Positions 63,682 through 64,000 of a stretch of DNA of 64,000 nt are shown here, piece after piece. Every line of letters begins with the position of its first letter. The first letter of the stretch is position 1. The notes under the pieces were generated by a model. It had not been told where the DNA came from. It did no database searches and saw nothing but the letters and a program-made list of their open reading frames with translations. The stretch lies in assembly GCF_015694465.1 (NCBI RefSeq), contig NZ_JADQDO010000001.1, forward strand, positions 558,001 through 622,000, given 5' to 3'. Both the position numbers and the translations under genes were made by a program. This stretch comes from Microvirga alba (GTDB lineage Bacteria; Pseudomonadota; Alphaproteobacteria; Rhizobiales; Beijerinckiaceae).

Positions 63682-64000
63682 TTACGTTGCGTAGCGATCG
63701 AGGATTGACCTGATGTCGCGATGCTTTTCCGAGGTCGACGACAACAGGGCGCGTTCCGTCACCGCTTCGAGGTGGTGATCCATGAGCTTGATCGCCCGGT
63801 TGGCGTCCCGCGCGCGCAGGGCATCGATGATGAGCTGGTGCTCATTGATGGAGCAATCGGACGAGTGGGGGCGGCTATAAAGGGCCAGAATTAGCGAGCA
63901 GCGGGACACGATCTCATCCACGTACCGCGCGAGAACGCTATTCCCGGACAGTTCGGCCAGCAGGATGTGGAACTCGCCCGCGAGGCGGATAGAGGCGGGC
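63682..64000 (-). CDS. GntR-family regulator, FCD ligand-binding domain (5' part outside window)
   Basis: Only the C-terminal 105 codons are present; the DNA-binding half lies beyond the right edge. The visible part is an FCD domain: IRLAGEFHILLAELSGN, then INEHQLIIDALRARD and IKLMDHHLEAV, with the three histidines that bind metal in this family. It is on the same strand as the Dpp-like operon, 275 bases upstream, with two likely operator copies between, so it probably controls that operon in response to a carboxylate-type ligand. Confidence 0.85.
   Translation of the reverse strand, partial: PASIRLAGEFHILLAELSGNSVLARYVDEIVSRCSLILALYSRPHSSDCSINEHQLIIDALRARDANRAIKLMDHHLEAVTERALLSSTSEKHRDIRSILDRYAT

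Overview
The window is high-GC DNA from an alphaproteobacterium, most likely of the order Hyphomicrobiales (Rhizobiales). This rests on gene order (rpoZ beside a single long Rel; fabD-fabG-acpP-fabF-mltG-yicC-gmk; rsmA-pdxA-lptD-lptG-lptF facing pepA-holC), on intergenic palindromes of the type common in this order, and on a type-II-like lumazine synthase. A genus cannot be named from the sequence alone. There is no rRNA, recognisable tRNA, CRISPR array, insertion sequence or prophage. Coding density is very high.

Bases 1-23,000 are mainly core genome. The minus strand carries an amidotransferase fragment, the (p)ppGpp synthetase/hydrolase rel, and rpoZ with its terminator. The plus strand carries a fatty-acid synthesis block (fabD, fabG, acpP, fabF, with a terminator-like hairpin after acpP), then mltG, yicC and gmk. 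The minus-strand block rsmA-pdxA-lptD-lptG-lptF couples ribosome maturation, PLP synthesis and LPS export; surA, often found between lptD and pdxA, is missing. pepA and holC follow on the plus strand, then a secreted S10 carboxypeptidase overlapping a small lipoprotein gene, and a convergent ABC-F ATPase.

Bases 23,100-27,300 hold a sugar-nucleotide cassette (WbpA-like dehydrogenase, a fused WbpB-like oxidoreductase/WbpD-like acetyltransferase, and a WbpE-like aminotransferase). Together these could convert UDP-GlcNAc to a 2,3-diacetamido-uronic acid nucleotide. It ends in a strong terminator. Next come a Crp/Fnr regulator, a Nudix hydrolase, a divergent ClC channel, and an ABC importer made of a double permease and an ATPase with an AAA-associated tail.

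Bases 33,900-44,100 are accessory. A TetR regulator diverges from an EmrAB-type efflux pair across two matching operators. Then there are two divergent two-gene units, each a hydrolase followed by a translationally coupled ICMT-like membrane methyltransferase: sulfatase plus methyltransferase on one side, lipase-like membrane hydrolase plus methyltransferase on the other. An A/T-rich island follows, with a 40-residue exported peptide and a secreted protein resembling permuted NlpC/P60 enzymes.

Bases 44,100-64,000 are mostly transport and metabolism: ribH under an FMN riboswitch; a polyamine-type ABC transporter (ATPase plus two permeases, no binding protein); an AsmA-like protein; both subunits of a 3-ketoacid CoA-transferase; a ferric-iron binding protein and permease (no ATPase); a membrane-anchored cyclic-nucleotide-binding protein; an MFS carrier; and a peptide/opine-type ABC importer beside a TrzA/AtzA-family amidohydrolase. 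The importer is preceded by an FCD-type GntR regulator, cut by the window end, and by two repeats spaced 22 bp apart that look like its operators.
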